Shown here piece by piece: positions 15,251 to 23,812 of a DNA stretch of 64,000 nucleotides (its first letter is position 1; every line of letters starts with the position of its first letter). Origin of the DNA: Clostridiales bacterium (lineage in GTDB: Bacteria; Bacillota; Clostridia; Oscillospirales; Oscillospiraceae); NCBI GenBank assembly GCA_019420945.1, contig JAHZGF010000003.1, positions 1-64,000 of the forward strand, written 5' to 3'. The notes below the pieces were generated by a model. The model saw nothing but the letters and a program-made list of their open reading frames with translations. It was not told the origin of the DNA and did not search any database. The position numbers and the translations under genes were made by a program.

Positions 15251-17011
15251 ATGCTGAAATTACTTCGTACCATGCGGCGGCGGGAGTGGCTCATGGCCCT
15301 CGTCTGCAGTCTGCTGATTCTGGGCCAGATCTACTTTGACCTGTCCCTGCCCGACTATATGAGCGATTTGACGGTGCTGATCAAGACCCCGGGCAGCACC
15401 CTCTCCGACGTGCTGCACACCGGGGCCCAGATGCTGGGCTGCGCCCTGGGCAGCGCCGTGCTGTGCATCATCTGCGGATTTCTCACCGCCAAGGTGGCCG
15501 CCGGATTCAGCTATTCCATCCGGCAGCGGGTATTTCGGAAGATCGCGGACTTTGGACAGCAGGAGATGATGTCCTTCTCGGTGCCCAGCCTCATCAACCG
15601 CACCACCAACGATATCACCCAGATTCAGATGCTGGTGTCCATGGGCCTTCAGATTCTGGTGAAGTCCCCCATCATGGCGGTGTGGGCCATCATCAAGATT
15701 GTGGGCAAGAGCTGGACCCTCTCCGCCATCACCGCAGGATTTGTGGTGGCCCTGCTGGCCATGATGGCGGTGATCATCCGGGTTGTGGTGCCCAGATTCC
15801 GCCGGGTTCAGAAGCTGATGGACCACATCAACCTGGTGGCCCGGGAGAACCTGAACGGCATCAACGTGGTTCACGCCTACAATGCCGAGGACTATCAGAA
15901 CGAGAAGTTCCGGAAGGGCAATGAGACCCTGAAAAACACCCAGCTGTTCAACCAGCGGGCCTTTGCCTTCCTGATGCCCGGGGTGACCCTGGCCATGAAC
16001 GCCCTGTCTCTGGTGATCTACTGGGTGGGGGCTGCCATTGTCAATGCGGTGCCCGCCGCCGACCCGGCGGCCCGGCTGGCCACCTTCAGCGACATCGTGG
16101 TCTTTGGCACCTATGCCACCTATGTCATCATGACCATTATGATGATGGTCATGATCATCATGCTGATGCCCGCCGCCCAGGTGTCCGCCCAGCGGATCAA
16201 TGAGGTGCTGAGCACCACCGTCTCCCTGGAGCAGGGGGAGAAAACCCAGTCCCCGGAGACCGGCACCGTGGAGTTCCGGGATGTCAGCTTCCACTATCCC
16301 ACCTCGGAAAAGGATGTGCTGGAGCACATCAGCTTCCGGGCCCGGAAGGGGGAGACGGTGGCCTTTATCGGCGCCACCGGCAGCGGCAAGACCACCCTGG
16401 TGAGCCTGGTGGCCCGGTTCTATGACGCCACCCAGGGCCAGGTGCTGGTGGACGGGGTGGACGTGAAGGACTACACCTTCGACGCCCTCTATGACCGCAT
16501 CGGCTATGTGACCCAGAAGGCCATTCTGTTCTCCGGCGACATCCAGGAAAATGTGCTCTTTGGCGAGAGCCGGGGCGGCGGCACCGAGGAAGAGGTGCGC
16601 CAGGCCCTGGAGCTGGCCCAGGCCAGCGAGTTTGTGGACAAGCTGCCCCTGGGGATCCACGCCCCCATTGCCGAGGGGGGCACCAACGTCTCCGGCGGCC
16701 AGAAGCAGCGGCTGTCCATCGCCCGGGCCCTGGCCCGGAAGCCGGAGATCCTGGTGTTTGACGACTCCTTCTCCGCCCTGGACTACCGCACCGACGCCCA
16801 GCTTCGGGCGGGGCTGGCCCGGGAGCTGAAGGACACCACCTGTCTCATCGTGGCCCAGCGGATCGGCACCATCCGGAACGCGGACCGGATCATCGTACTG
16901 GACGAGGGCAAGATGGTGGGTATGGGCACCCACCAGGAGCTGATGCAGTCCTGCCCCGTCTATCAGGAAATCGCCCGCTCTCAGCTCTCTCAGGAAGAGC
17001 TGGGGGCTTAA
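15251..17011 (+). CDS. ABC exporter subunit, fused permease-ATPase with degenerate site
   Basis: A 586-aa type IV ABC half-transporter: six transmembrane helices (about 15-310), then a nucleotide-binding domain. Walker A is GATGSGKTT (about 378) and the signature is VSGGQKQR. Walker B reads LVFDDSFSALD with Asp in place of the catalytic Glu, and the H-loop His is replaced by Gln (IVAQRIGTI). Such changes mark the subunit that supplies the non-hydrolysing site in heterodimeric exporters of the TM287/288 or BmrC/D kind. It pairs with the next gene (12-bp gap). Together they probably expel a drug or peptide. Confidence 0.9.
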   Translation: MLKLLRTMRRREWLMALVCSLLILGQIYFDLSLPDYMSDLTVLIKTPGSTLSDVLHTGAQMLGCALGSAVLCIICGFLTAKVAAGFSYSIRQRVFRKIADFGQQEMMSFSVPSLINRTTNDITQIQMLVSMGLQILVKSPIMAVWAIIKIVGKSWTLSAITAGFVVALLAMMAVIIRVVVPRFRRVQKLMDHINLVARENLNGINVVHAYNAEDYQNEKFRKGNETLKNTQLFNQRAFAFLMPGVTLAMNALSLVIYWVGAAIVNAVPAADPAARLATFSDIVVFGTYATYVIMTIMMMVMIIMLMPAAQVSAQRINEVLSTTVSLEQGEKTQSPETGTVEFRDVSFHYPTSEKDVLEHISFRARKGETVAFIGATGSGKTTLVSLVARFYDATQGQVLVDGVDVKDYTFDALYDRIGYVTQKAILFSGDIQENVLFGESRGGGTEEEVRQALELAQASEFVDKLPLGIHAPIAEGGTNVSGGQKQRLSIARALARKPEILVFDDSFSALDYRTDAQLRAGLARELKDTTCLIVAQRIGTIRNADRIIVLDEGKMVGMGTHQELMQSCPVYQEIARSQLSQEELGA

Positions 17012-17023
17012 GGAGGGATCGCT

Positions 17024-18823
17024 ATGGCAAATATGATGCACGGCCGGATGGCGCCGGCCCAGAGGAGTAAGCGGGGCGTCATGGGAATGCTCCGGGAACT
17101 GTTCAACTACTCCAGCAAGCTGAAACTGCCCACGGTGATCTCCCTGATCTTCGCGGCGGTGGGGGCCATCCTCACCATTCTGGGGCCCAATCTGCTGAGC
17201 CGGATCACCGACCTGATCTCCAACGCCCTTTTTGGCCAGATCGACCTGGCCGCCATCGGAAAGCTGGGAGGCGTGCTGCTGGCCATCTATGTGGTCAGCG
17301 CCATCTTCACCTATGTGGAGCACTATATCATGGCCACCGTCACCCTGGACCTGTCCCGGGATCTGCGGCAGGACCTGTCCCGGAAGATCAACCGGGTGCC
17401 CATGAGCTATTTCAACAAGGTGTCCTACGGCGACATTTTGAGCCGGGTCACCAACGACGTCAGCACCCTGCAGCAGGCCATGGCCAACAGCCTGCCCTCC
17501 ATCATCAGTGCCGGGGCCCAGTTTGTGGGCTGCCTGGTGATGATGTTTCTCACCGAGTGGCGGATGGCCCTGGCCGCCATCGGGGTCACCTTCCTGGGCT
17601 TTTTGGCCATGGCTCTGGTCATGCGCCGGTCCCAGAAGTACTTTGTCCAGCGGCAGCGGAACCTGAGCACCCTGAACGGCTACATTGAGGAGATGTACTC
17701 CGGCCACGACGTGGTGCGTATCTCCCGGGCCAATGAGAAGATCAAGGACACCTTCGGCCAGATGAACGATAAGCTCTACGACGCCGAGTGGCGCAGCCAG
17801 TTCCTCTCGGGCATCATGCAGCCCCTGATGACGGTGGTGGGCAACCTGGGCTATGTGGTGGTCTGTGTGCTGGGCTCCGCCCTGGCCATGGAGGGCCAGA
17901 TCTCCTTTGGCGTCATCGTGGCCTTCATCCTCTACGTCCGGCTGTTCACCTCCCCCCTGAGCACCCTGGCCCAGGGCATGACCCAGATGCAGACCGCCGC
18001 CGCCGCCGGAGACCACATCTTCGATTTCCTGCAGGAGGAGGAGCTCTCCGACGAGACCGGCAAGGGCTCTGCGCCGGAACACATCCGGGGCGAGGTGGAG
18101 TTCGATCACGTCCGCTTCAGCTATCCGGACACCCCGGATAAGGTCATCATCAAGGACTTTTCCGCCCACATCCAGCCCGGCCAGAAGGTGGCCATCGTGG
18201 GCCCCACCGGCGCCGGCAAGACCACCCTGGTGAACCTGCTGATGCGGTTCTTCGAGATCAACAGCGGCAGCATCAAGATCGACGGGGTTTCCACCGCCGA
18301 GATGACCCGGGAGAGCGTCCACGACCTGTTCAGCATGGTGCTCCAGGACACCTGGCTTTTTGAGGGCACGGTGCGGGAAAACCTGGTCTACAACAAGGCC
18401 GGAGTCACCGACCAGCAGCTGGAGGAGGCCTGCCGGGCCTGCGGTATCTACCACTTTATTGAGACCCTGCCCCAGGGCTTCGACACGGTGCTGGATGACA
18501 GCATTGCCATCTCCGCCGGCCAGAAACAGCTGCTGACCATCGCCCGGGCCATGATTCAGGATAACCCCATGCTGATCCTGGACGAGGCCACCTCCTCGGT
18601 GGACACCCGCACCGAGATGATCACCCAGAGGGCCATGGACCGGCTGACGGAGCACCGCACCAGCTTTGTCATCGCCCACCGGCTCTCCACCATCAAGAAC
18701 GCCGATTTGATCCTGGTGCTGAAGGACGGCGACATCATCGAGCAGGGCAGTCATGATCAACTGCTGGCTCAGGGGGGCTTCTATGCCGACCTCTATAACA
18801 GCCAGTTTGATCAGGCCTCCTGA
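17024..18823 (+). CDS. ABC exporter subunit, fused permease-ATPase with catalytic site
   Basis: A 599-aa partner of the preceding gene with the same order of domains: six helices up to about residue 320, then the ATPase. Walker A GPTGAGKTT, Walker B LILDEATSSVD with catalytic Glu, and H-loop VIAHRLSTI are intact. Its signature is ISAGQKQ rather than LSGGQ. In a heterodimer this altered signature faces the degenerate Walker site of the first subunit, so both defects fall in one ATP site, as expected. The ribosome site AGGAGG lies in the 12-bp gap. A strong terminator follows at 18881. Confidence 0.9.
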   Translation: MANMMHGRMAPAQRSKRGVMGMLRELFNYSSKLKLPTVISLIFAAVGAILTILGPNLLSRITDLISNALFGQIDLAAIGKLGGVLLAIYVVSAIFTYVEHYIMATVTLDLSRDLRQDLSRKINRVPMSYFNKVSYGDILSRVTNDVSTLQQAMANSLPSIISAGAQFVGCLVMMFLTEWRMALAAIGVTFLGFLAMALVMRRSQKYFVQRQRNLSTLNGYIEEMYSGHDVVRISRANEKIKDTFGQMNDKLYDAEWRSQFLSGIMQPLMTVVGNLGYVVVCVLGSALAMEGQISFGVIVAFILYVRLFTSPLSTLAQGMTQMQTAAAAGDHIFDFLQEEELSDETGKGSAPEHIRGEVEFDHVRFSYPDTPDKVIIKDFSAHIQPGQKVAIVGPTGAGKTTLVNLLMRFFEINSGSIKIDGVSTAEMTRESVHDLFSMVLQDTWLFEGTVRENLVYNKAGVTDQQLEEACRACGIYHFIETLPQGFDTVLDDSIAISAGQKQLLTIARAMIQDNPMLILDEATSSVDTRTEMITQRAMDRLTEHRTSFVIAHRLSTIKNADLILVLKDGDIIEQGSHDQLLAQGGFYADLYNSQFDQAS

Positions 18824-18880
18824 GGGGAAACCGGAATACCGAAGAAGAAACAGCGGGTGGCCTGTTTTCATTGGGCACAG

Positions 18881-18919
18881 AAAAAGCGGTGGGATTGATT
18901 TATTATCCCACCGCTTTTT
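18881..18919. terminator. bidirectional terminator between ABC exporter and GNAT gene
   Basis: A 15-bp stem (AAAAAGCGGTGGGAT at 18881-18895 with 18905-18919) has A5 on one side and T6 on the other. It serves the converging genes on both sides. Confidence 0.9.
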
Positions 18920-18954
18920 TGAGGTTAAAAGAAGTCCAATTTATTAGAGATTGC

Positions 18955-19485
18955 TCACTCGTTCCATTCGTGGCTGAGAATTCGCATCATAATAAAATCG
19001 CTGTACTCATTGTTATAGTAATATGCCTCTTCCAAAATGCCTTCCTGCTTAAAACCGATTTTCTTATAGAATTCCAGCGCATCTGTATTTAATCCCACGA
19101 CTCCAATTGAGACACGATGCATTTCATACTCATGGAAGGCCATATCAAGCATGATGCGAATTGCCTCTGTCCCGTATCCTTTATGCTGCATCTTGGGGTC
19201 GGGAATGATAATCGTCAGATCGGTTTGATGCCATGCAGGGAACATACGCAGCAGACCAGTCTCACCAATGATATTGCCCTCCAGGTCTGTAATGGTGAAC
19301 CAGACCGAGTCTTGCGATCTATGGTTGACGTTAATACAAGTTTTCATCTCTTCTTCATTGGTGGGTTTCTCAAAACCGCATTGAAACATGACTTGCGGCT
19401 GATTGAACCAATAGGCATAAAATGGCGCATCTTCTTCTCGCTGCTCACGCAAAATAATGTTTTTTCCTCTGATTTCTTGATTCAT
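18955..19485 (-). CDS. GNAT family N-acetyltransferase
   Basis: A 176-aa acetyl-CoA-dependent acetyltransferase of the RimJ/RimL-like type. The N-terminal NIILREQREEDAPFYAYWFN, the central beta strand with GETGLLRMFPAW, the acetyl-CoA loop (Q/R-x-x-G-x-G/A equivalent in MQHKGYGTEAIR) and the final LNTDALEFYKKIGFKQEG are all family marks. The substrate may be a ribosomal protein, a polyamine or a drug; the sequence does not decide. GAAAGG lies upstream of the ATG. The gene is single and ends in the shared terminator at 18881-18919. Confidence 0.9.
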   Translation of the reverse strand: MNQEIRGKNIILREQREEDAPFYAYWFNQPQVMFQCGFEKPTNEEEMKTCINVNHRSQDSVWFTITDLEGNIIGETGLLRMFPAWHQTDLTIIIPDPKMQHKGYGTEAIRIMLDMAFHEYEMHRVSIGVVGLNTDALEFYKKIGFKQEGILEEAYYYNNEYSDFIMMRILSHEWNE

Positions 19486-19621
19486 ATCGTTCCGTAAACC
19501 TTTCTTTTATCCCTAAAATGTCGTGATTTGTATGTTGATTTCATATTATAGCATAGAAAGCTGGGAAAAGAAAACGATCTGCCTATGGACAATCTCACAG
19601 CTGTTTGTCAGATGAAAAAAG

Positions 19622-19655
19622 AAAACCGCTGATTTCTTGCGAAATCAGCGGTTTT
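19622..19655. terminator. intrinsic terminator-like hairpin
   Basis: A 15-bp stem (AAAACCGCTGATTTC at 19622-19636 with 19641-19655), loop TTGC. It shares the core GATTTCTTGCGAAATC with the hairpin at 2315-2352. Confidence 0.7.
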
Positions 19656-19870
19656 TATGGCATACCTACCGCTCGTGGATACAATGCACCATGTTTTGAA
19701 AACGTGGTGCATAATTTTGTGGGGTCGGTTTTGATGCGCTGGGACAATGAGGACAGAAAGGACAAAATGCGGAATGCTCTCCCAGAAGTCTTCTCTCTGC
19801 CGTTCCGGAAGCTTTCTGTCGGCAGATTATATCTGGGATGTTTCTTGAAAATGTACGGAAGCAAAGCACC

Positions 19871-19908
19871 AAAACGCACGCGTGCGTTTTTAACACACGC
19901 GTGCGTTT
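19871..19908. terminator. double palindrome after the AlbA-type gene
   Basis: AAAACGCACGCGTGCGTTTT (19871-19890) is a perfect 20-bp palindrome, followed by AACACACGCGTGCGTT (19892-19907). Together they can fold into a terminator for the minus-strand gene whose stop is at 19912. The core matches the palindrome in that gene's promoter (21585-21600), so they may also be protein-binding sites. Confidence 0.55.
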
Positions 19909-19911
19909 TCG

Positions 19912-21558
19912 TTATTTTGTTGTGTGATACTTGGCTCCCGCACCTTTTCCATCCAAAGACAGTTGCCCCGCGTTTTTTAGCTTTTGCAGAATTCTGTATG
20001 CTTGGGGGGGCGTCACATGTAGAAGCTCCACCACATCTGCGCGTGTAACTTCGCCTTTTGCTTGTACCAACTGCATTACCAATTCCTGATGCCGGAGCGC
20101 ATCGATATCTCGATTTCGCACATATCCAACGGTACTGTTTGTTTCTTTGGAGTACCTCGAGCTCATGATATAGTATCGTCCGCGGCCATTGCCCAAGCGC
20201 TCTACTAATCCTGATTCCACAAGGTTTTCAAGAACGACACGTACCCGGCTCTCATCGGTATGAGTTCTTTCGGCCACATCCTGTACCGAGGCACGATGCA
20301 ATTGTTTTACCGCATCTAGTGCAAGCAGCAGATGAATCGGCAGCGACCGTCCAAGGCGTTGCTGTTCTTCGGAAACCATGCAAATGAATGCTTTGTCAGT
20401 CGGCCCTTTGGGAATAAACAGTTTCACACTGGATTGCGTGGAACTTGAGTAGTCCGGAAGCAATCGACCGTACAGCAAGGAGCCTTCAAAAATGCGGTCA
20501 ATTCCTCTTCCCGTACGCTCGGCCAGACCAATACGCTTCATTGCATCAGCCAATGCCGGATTTCTTCCATGAGGTTCTGCATCCAGCAAATTGTCGACTC
20601 GGATGCCTTCGATAAATCCTCCGGGGTTGCTGATGGTCATGCCTTCATCATTTATTTGAACTAGAACGCGGCCAAGAACAGAATAGTCTCTGTGGCAGAA
20701 TGCGTTGACCAGAGCTTCACGGAAGGCCCTGGGATCATAATCAGGAATCGTGATGCGGAACAGTCCCTGCTCCATTTCCTCGCTGTGATTCCACGCAGAA
20801 AAAGCATCCGATATTTTTTCAAACGCCGCAAGAATGGGCAAATAGAAGGACTCATTCACTTTTATATCCGTGCCCACAAGAACTTGTATGGATGCTTCCG
20901 CTGTTGGCATATGGCGTTTTAGTGCTTCTTTTCTACCAATCAGCAACATACCGCAAAATGTGGGAACGATAGCCCCATCCTGAATTGTGACCAACTGTAA
21001 TGCCTTGTCCAACTCCTCGTCATTCAGTTCCAGCAGGGCTACTTCTCCGCGATAGGAACGGATGATGTTCCGTAACCGTTCACGTTCCACAGGATCAAGA
21101 TCCTGATAGGTAGCATCTGGAACAGGCTGTGCGGAATAATCAAGCAAACTCAAAGATGAAAGCCGGGCGGTTATTTCGTATGGATACATGGGCACATTTT
21201 CGGGTTCGCCATTCGGCTTGAGTCGGCGTCGCTGAATCTTGCCATCAGAGGAAGCTACCACGCTGGTGCGCTTAGGAACAGAGATCCTCAACACCGGCGG
21301 ATCGAATTCCAAAATTTCTGTACGAACAGAAACCGGAGGCACTGTTCGGTTGGCAATAAACGCCGCAAGCTGTGTGATGTCTTTATGCCTGTTGTGCAGT
21401 CCAGTAATTTCCCCATCATTTTCAACGCCCAAATATAAGTCGCCGCCATCGGTGTTGGCAAAGGCAACAACCGCGTCGATGATGTCACCATCAGGCAAAC
21501 AAGTTCTGTCACTTTTAAACTCATTCACGAGGTTTTCTTTGAAACCGATATTGGACAC
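19912..21558 (-). CDS. Schlafen/AlbA_2-type ATP-binding transcriptional regulator
   Basis: A 548-aa protein of the COG2865 kind. Residues about 8-125 are the AlbA_2 (Schlafen-like) domain (LVNEFKSDR, VAFANTDGGDLYLGVEND). The middle part has a GHKL-like ATP-binding end (GRNPALADAMKRIGL, then ERTGRGIDRI). The C-terminal third holds two winged-HTH stretches (RASVQDVAERTHTDESRVRV and TRADVVELLHVTPPQAYRIL). The GTG at 21558 is chosen because GGAGG lies 7 bp before it. A palindrome sits inside its promoter and related ones follow the stop, which suggests autoregulation. Such proteins occur near mobile elements and are thought to respond to foreign DNA or stress; the exact role is unknown. Confidence 0.75.
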   Translation of the reverse strand: MSNIGFKENLVNEFKSDRTCLPDGDIIDAVVAFANTDGGDLYLGVENDGEITGLHNRHKDITQLAAFIANRTVPPVSVRTEILEFDPPVLRISVPKRTSVVASSDGKIQRRRLKPNGEPENVPMYPYEITARLSSLSLLDYSAQPVPDATYQDLDPVERERLRNIIRSYRGEVALLELNDEELDKALQLVTIQDGAIVPTFCGMLLIGRKEALKRHMPTAEASIQVLVGTDIKVNESFYLPILAAFEKISDAFSAWNHSEEMEQGLFRITIPDYDPRAFREALVNAFCHRDYSVLGRVLVQINDEGMTISNPGGFIEGIRVDNLLDAEPHGRNPALADAMKRIGLAERTGRGIDRIFEGSLLYGRLLPDYSSSTQSSVKLFIPKGPTDKAFICMVSEEQQRLGRSLPIHLLLALDAVKQLHRASVQDVAERTHTDESRVRVVLENLVESGLVERLGNGRGRYYIMSSRYSKETNSTVGYVRNRDIDALRHQELVMQLVQAKGEVTRADVVELLHVTPPQAYRILQKLKNAGQLSLDGKGAGAKYHTTK

Positions 21559-21579
21559 AATCTCACCTCCAACGCGATC

Positions 21580-21608
21580 ATTATAACACACGCGTGTGTT
21601 TAGCGCAA
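21580..21608 (-). promoter_or_regulatory. AlbA-gene promoter with a palindrome in the spacer
   Basis: On the minus strand TTGCGC (21603-21608) and TATAAT (21580-21585) are 17 bp apart. The perfect palindrome AACACACGCGTGTGTT (21585-21600) fills the spacer, so a bound dimer would block the promoter. Confidence 0.75.
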
Positions 21609-21881
21609 CAGAAAACGCACGAATTATGTTGCATTATTTTCGTGCGCTCCTTTTTGTTTCTGCCAGACTATTTTATAGTATATCGGATAAACAGGTTGTA
21701 TCGCTCTTATTTGCTAATTTTGTCCATTCTTTGATTAACAAGAGGACTTGGCCTTTCATTATTCAAATTTCAGCAAAGGGAGTTTACTAATTCAAACAAA
21801 TTTTGCTGAATAAGCAAAGAGTGTTTGAATATTTCATCAAAATCAAACCGTAACAACCCACAATTATGGGTAGGGGCTGTT

Positions 21882-21916
21882 AAGTTTCCGCATGCTTTCG
21901 TTTTGTGCGGAAACTT
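21882..21916. repeat. 11-bp inverted repeat upstream of the recombinase operon
   Basis: AAGTTTCCGCA (21882-21892) and its complement (21906-21916) flank a 13-nt loop. No T tract follows. It could mark an element end or a protein site. Confidence 0.4.
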
Positions 21917-21955
21917 CGTAAATGATAACTTTCCGATAACTCTCCGTCCCTGTCA

Positions 21956-21983
21956 TTGACTATCCCGAATCCGGCAATATACT
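21956..21983 (+). promoter_or_regulatory. promoter of the left recombinase module
   Basis: TTGACT (21956-21961) and TATACT (21978-21983) are separated by 16 bp, 25 bp before the start of the small gene at 22008. Confidence 0.6.
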
Positions 21984-22007
21984 GTCGTTTCTGTAGGAGG
22001 TGTCGCT

Positions 22008-22202
22008 ATGACCCAGTCAGAATACGAGGCGGAGTTGCACTTTCGGCTCTGTAAAAGCATCTTCGCCACTCTGGCAACCAGGGGCATCATCTCAAAAAAT
22101 GATGTGCACATTTTACTCCGTGCCGCTGCGGAAAAATACCATGCACCAATTGGCGAATTGGAGGTGAACAGCATTGCCGGAGAAAAGAATTACACGGGTT
22201 GA
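22008..22202 (+). CDS. small recombinase-associated protein (SHOCT-like)
   Basis: A 64-aa protein starting MTQSEYEAELHFRLCKSIFA. It is mostly helical, with a C-terminal part (GIISKNDVHILLRAAAEKYHAPIGEL) like the short SHOCT-type region often seen in small proteins encoded just before clostridial serine recombinases. AGGAGG lies 7 bp before the ATG. Its end overlaps the recombinase gene by 29 bp. A protein of the same length stands in the same place before the right-hand recombinases (42142-42336), so it may help or control recombination. No experimental function is known to me. Confidence 0.65.
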   Translation: MTQSEYEAELHFRLCKSIFATLATRGIISKNDVHILLRAAAEKYHAPIGELEVNSIAGEKNYTG

Positions 22203-23697
22203 GTTCCCGGCCAGGACATTCTCCCCGGAACAGCCGCCGCCCACAAAACGGGTTGCAGCCTATGCCAGAGTATCCACCATGAAGGATGCTCAGGAGAACA
22301 GTCTCCAAGCCCAGCAGGAGTATTTCACGGAATACATCCAACGCCATCCGGGCTGGGGCTTTGCCGGGATGTACTCCGATGATGGTATCTCCGGGCTGTC
22401 GATCCGCGAGCGTGACGGTTTCAACAGTATGGTAACGGATGCCCTGGACGGTAAAATCGATTTGATTCTCACTAAGTCTTTGTCCCGTTTCGCCAGAAAC
22501 ACTGTGGATGCCCTCACCACTATCCGTAGCTTGAAAGCTGCTGGAGTGGCAGTCTATTTTCAAAAAGAGAATATCAACACAATGGACAGCACCGGCGAGT
22601 TCCTCATCACCCTGATGAGTTCCTTTGCCGAAGAAGAGAGTCGATCCATCTCCGAGAATGTCACCTGGGCCGTCCGCCATCGATACGCCCAAGGAATCTA
22701 TCATCTCCCCGGACTGCTTTTGGGGTATCAGCGCAGCCCGGTTGGCGAAATTCATGTCGATGAAGCCGGGGCCAGAGTCGTGCGGTTCATCTACCTGCTT
22801 GCCCTGGCTGGGAAAAGCAGCACAGATATCTGCCGTATTCTTATGGACTATGGAATTCTCTCCCCGGGACAGAGTCAGAGGTGGGAACCGCACACAGTAC
22901 GCAGCATTCTGAAAAACGAGAAATATATGGGTGATGCTATCCTCCAAAAAGAGATTACCGTGGATTTCCTGACAAAAACCAGAAAACCAAACGAGGGCGA
23001 AGCGCCGCAATACTATGTGGAGAACGGACATCCCTGTATCGTCAGCAAGTCTGTGTGGCAGGAAGTGCAAGCCACATGGACGGACGCCATCCGCCGGAAT
23101 TGCACCTTCTCACCCATTGCCAACAAAGTCATCTGCGGCGGCTGTGGCGGTCGGTATGGTCGAAAGACCTGGCACTCCACCACCTACCGGGATGCCGTCT
23201 GGGAGTGCAATAGCAAGAAGGCTGGCCGCACAAAATGTAAATGCCGCCACATTTACGCCGAGGAACTGGACACCGCCATTCGCCGCTCCATGCATCATCT
23301 GCTGAAGATCCATAAAAACATCATCCCTGACTGCGCGGATCTGTTGTCACAGACTCCGGGAGAGATTTCATCAGATGCTCGATCCGTTCTGAATGATATA
23401 GCCCGTGGGAAACTGGATATCCGGATTGACGGTCTGATGATTGGTATCCTTATCCGAAAAATGGTGGTCACGCCAAAGCAAACCCTAGTAATTCACTTTC
23501 TGGACGGCACCACCTACCGCCACCGCTTGGGCGCTACCCCCAGAGGAACTCGGCTGTATAGCACGAAGCGAGATCACAGTCAGATACTGGCCTTATACGC
23601 CGAGGGATGCTCCGCAAAGGAAATATCGCAGAGGTTGGGGATCAGTGTAAATACGGTGCGGTCGTTTTTGCGGCGGCACCATAGAAGCGATACTTAA
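22174..23697 (+). CDS. large serine recombinase with C-terminal HTH
   Basis: A 507-aa site-specific recombinase for excising or inserting a mobile element. Resolvase domain at about 25-175: nucleophile Ser34 in AAYARVSTMKDAQ, with SLSRFARNTVDALTT and EEESRSISENVTWA following. A recombinase domain and zinc ribbon come next (ICGGCGGRYGRKTWH, later C-K-C pair). The coiled-coil is shortened, and the last about 40 residues form an HTH (CSAKEISQRLGISVNTVRSF) that resembles the N-terminal HTH of the protein at 41829. The start is TTG at 22174 with GGAGG 9 bp upstream. It lies at the left end of the defence block and reads toward it. Confidence 0.9.
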   Translation: MPEKRITRVEFPARTFSPEQPPPTKRVAAYARVSTMKDAQENSLQAQQEYFTEYIQRHPGWGFAGMYSDDGISGLSIRERDGFNSMVTDALDGKIDLILTKSLSRFARNTVDALTTIRSLKAAGVAVYFQKENINTMDSTGEFLITLMSSFAEEESRSISENVTWAVRHRYAQGIYHLPGLLLGYQRSPVGEIHVDEAGARVVRFIYLLALAGKSSTDICRILMDYGILSPGQSQRWEPHTVRSILKNEKYMGDAILQKEITVDFLTKTRKPNEGEAPQYYVENGHPCIVSKSVWQEVQATWTDAIRRNCTFSPIANKVICGGCGGRYGRKTWHSTTYRDAVWECNSKKAGRTKCKCRHIYAEELDTAIRRSMHHLLKIHKNIIPDCADLLSQTPGEISSDARSVLNDIARGKLDIRIDGLMIGILIRKMVVTPKQTLVIHFLDGTTYRHRLGATPRGTRLYSTKRDHSQILALYAEGCSAKEISQRLGISVNTVRSFLRRHHRSDT

Positions 23698-23812
23698 ACG
23701 AAGGATGTTATGCACGGGTTGTCCACCCATGCATGGCACCTAATTGCTTGTTCAGCTAAGCCAATCAGATAAAACCGTCACAACCAACATTGTAAATACA
23801 AAATTTACCAAA

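Larger units (their letters stand above)
19486..19911. other. intergenic region with three hairpins
   Basis: No convincing gene. It holds the terminator 19622-19655, a near-perfect 29-bp palindrome (ATGCACCATGTTTT at 19684-19697 mirrored at 19699-19712), and the CACGCGTG palindromes at 19871-19908 next to the AlbA gene. Open frames across it lack ribosome sites and family character. Confidence 0.6.
21559..22007. other. intergenic region: divergent promoters and an inverted repeat
   Basis: No gene. It contains the AlbA-gene promoter with palindrome (21580-21608), CGCACGAA/TTCGTGCG arms (about 21616-21648), an AT-rich stretch, an 11-bp inverted repeat at 21882-21916 and the recombinase promoter at 21956-21983. 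The left end of the mobile block probably lies here. Confidence 0.5.

Noticed and set aside
15260..18871. 1203-codon minus-strand open frame under the ABC exporter
   Set aside because: Antisense of two complete ABC genes; His/Gly/Gln-rich and without any domain.
19605..20048. 147-aa + strand frame over the palindromes
   Set aside because: It crosses a terminator and three palindromes and overlaps the end of the AlbA-type gene; no family likeness.
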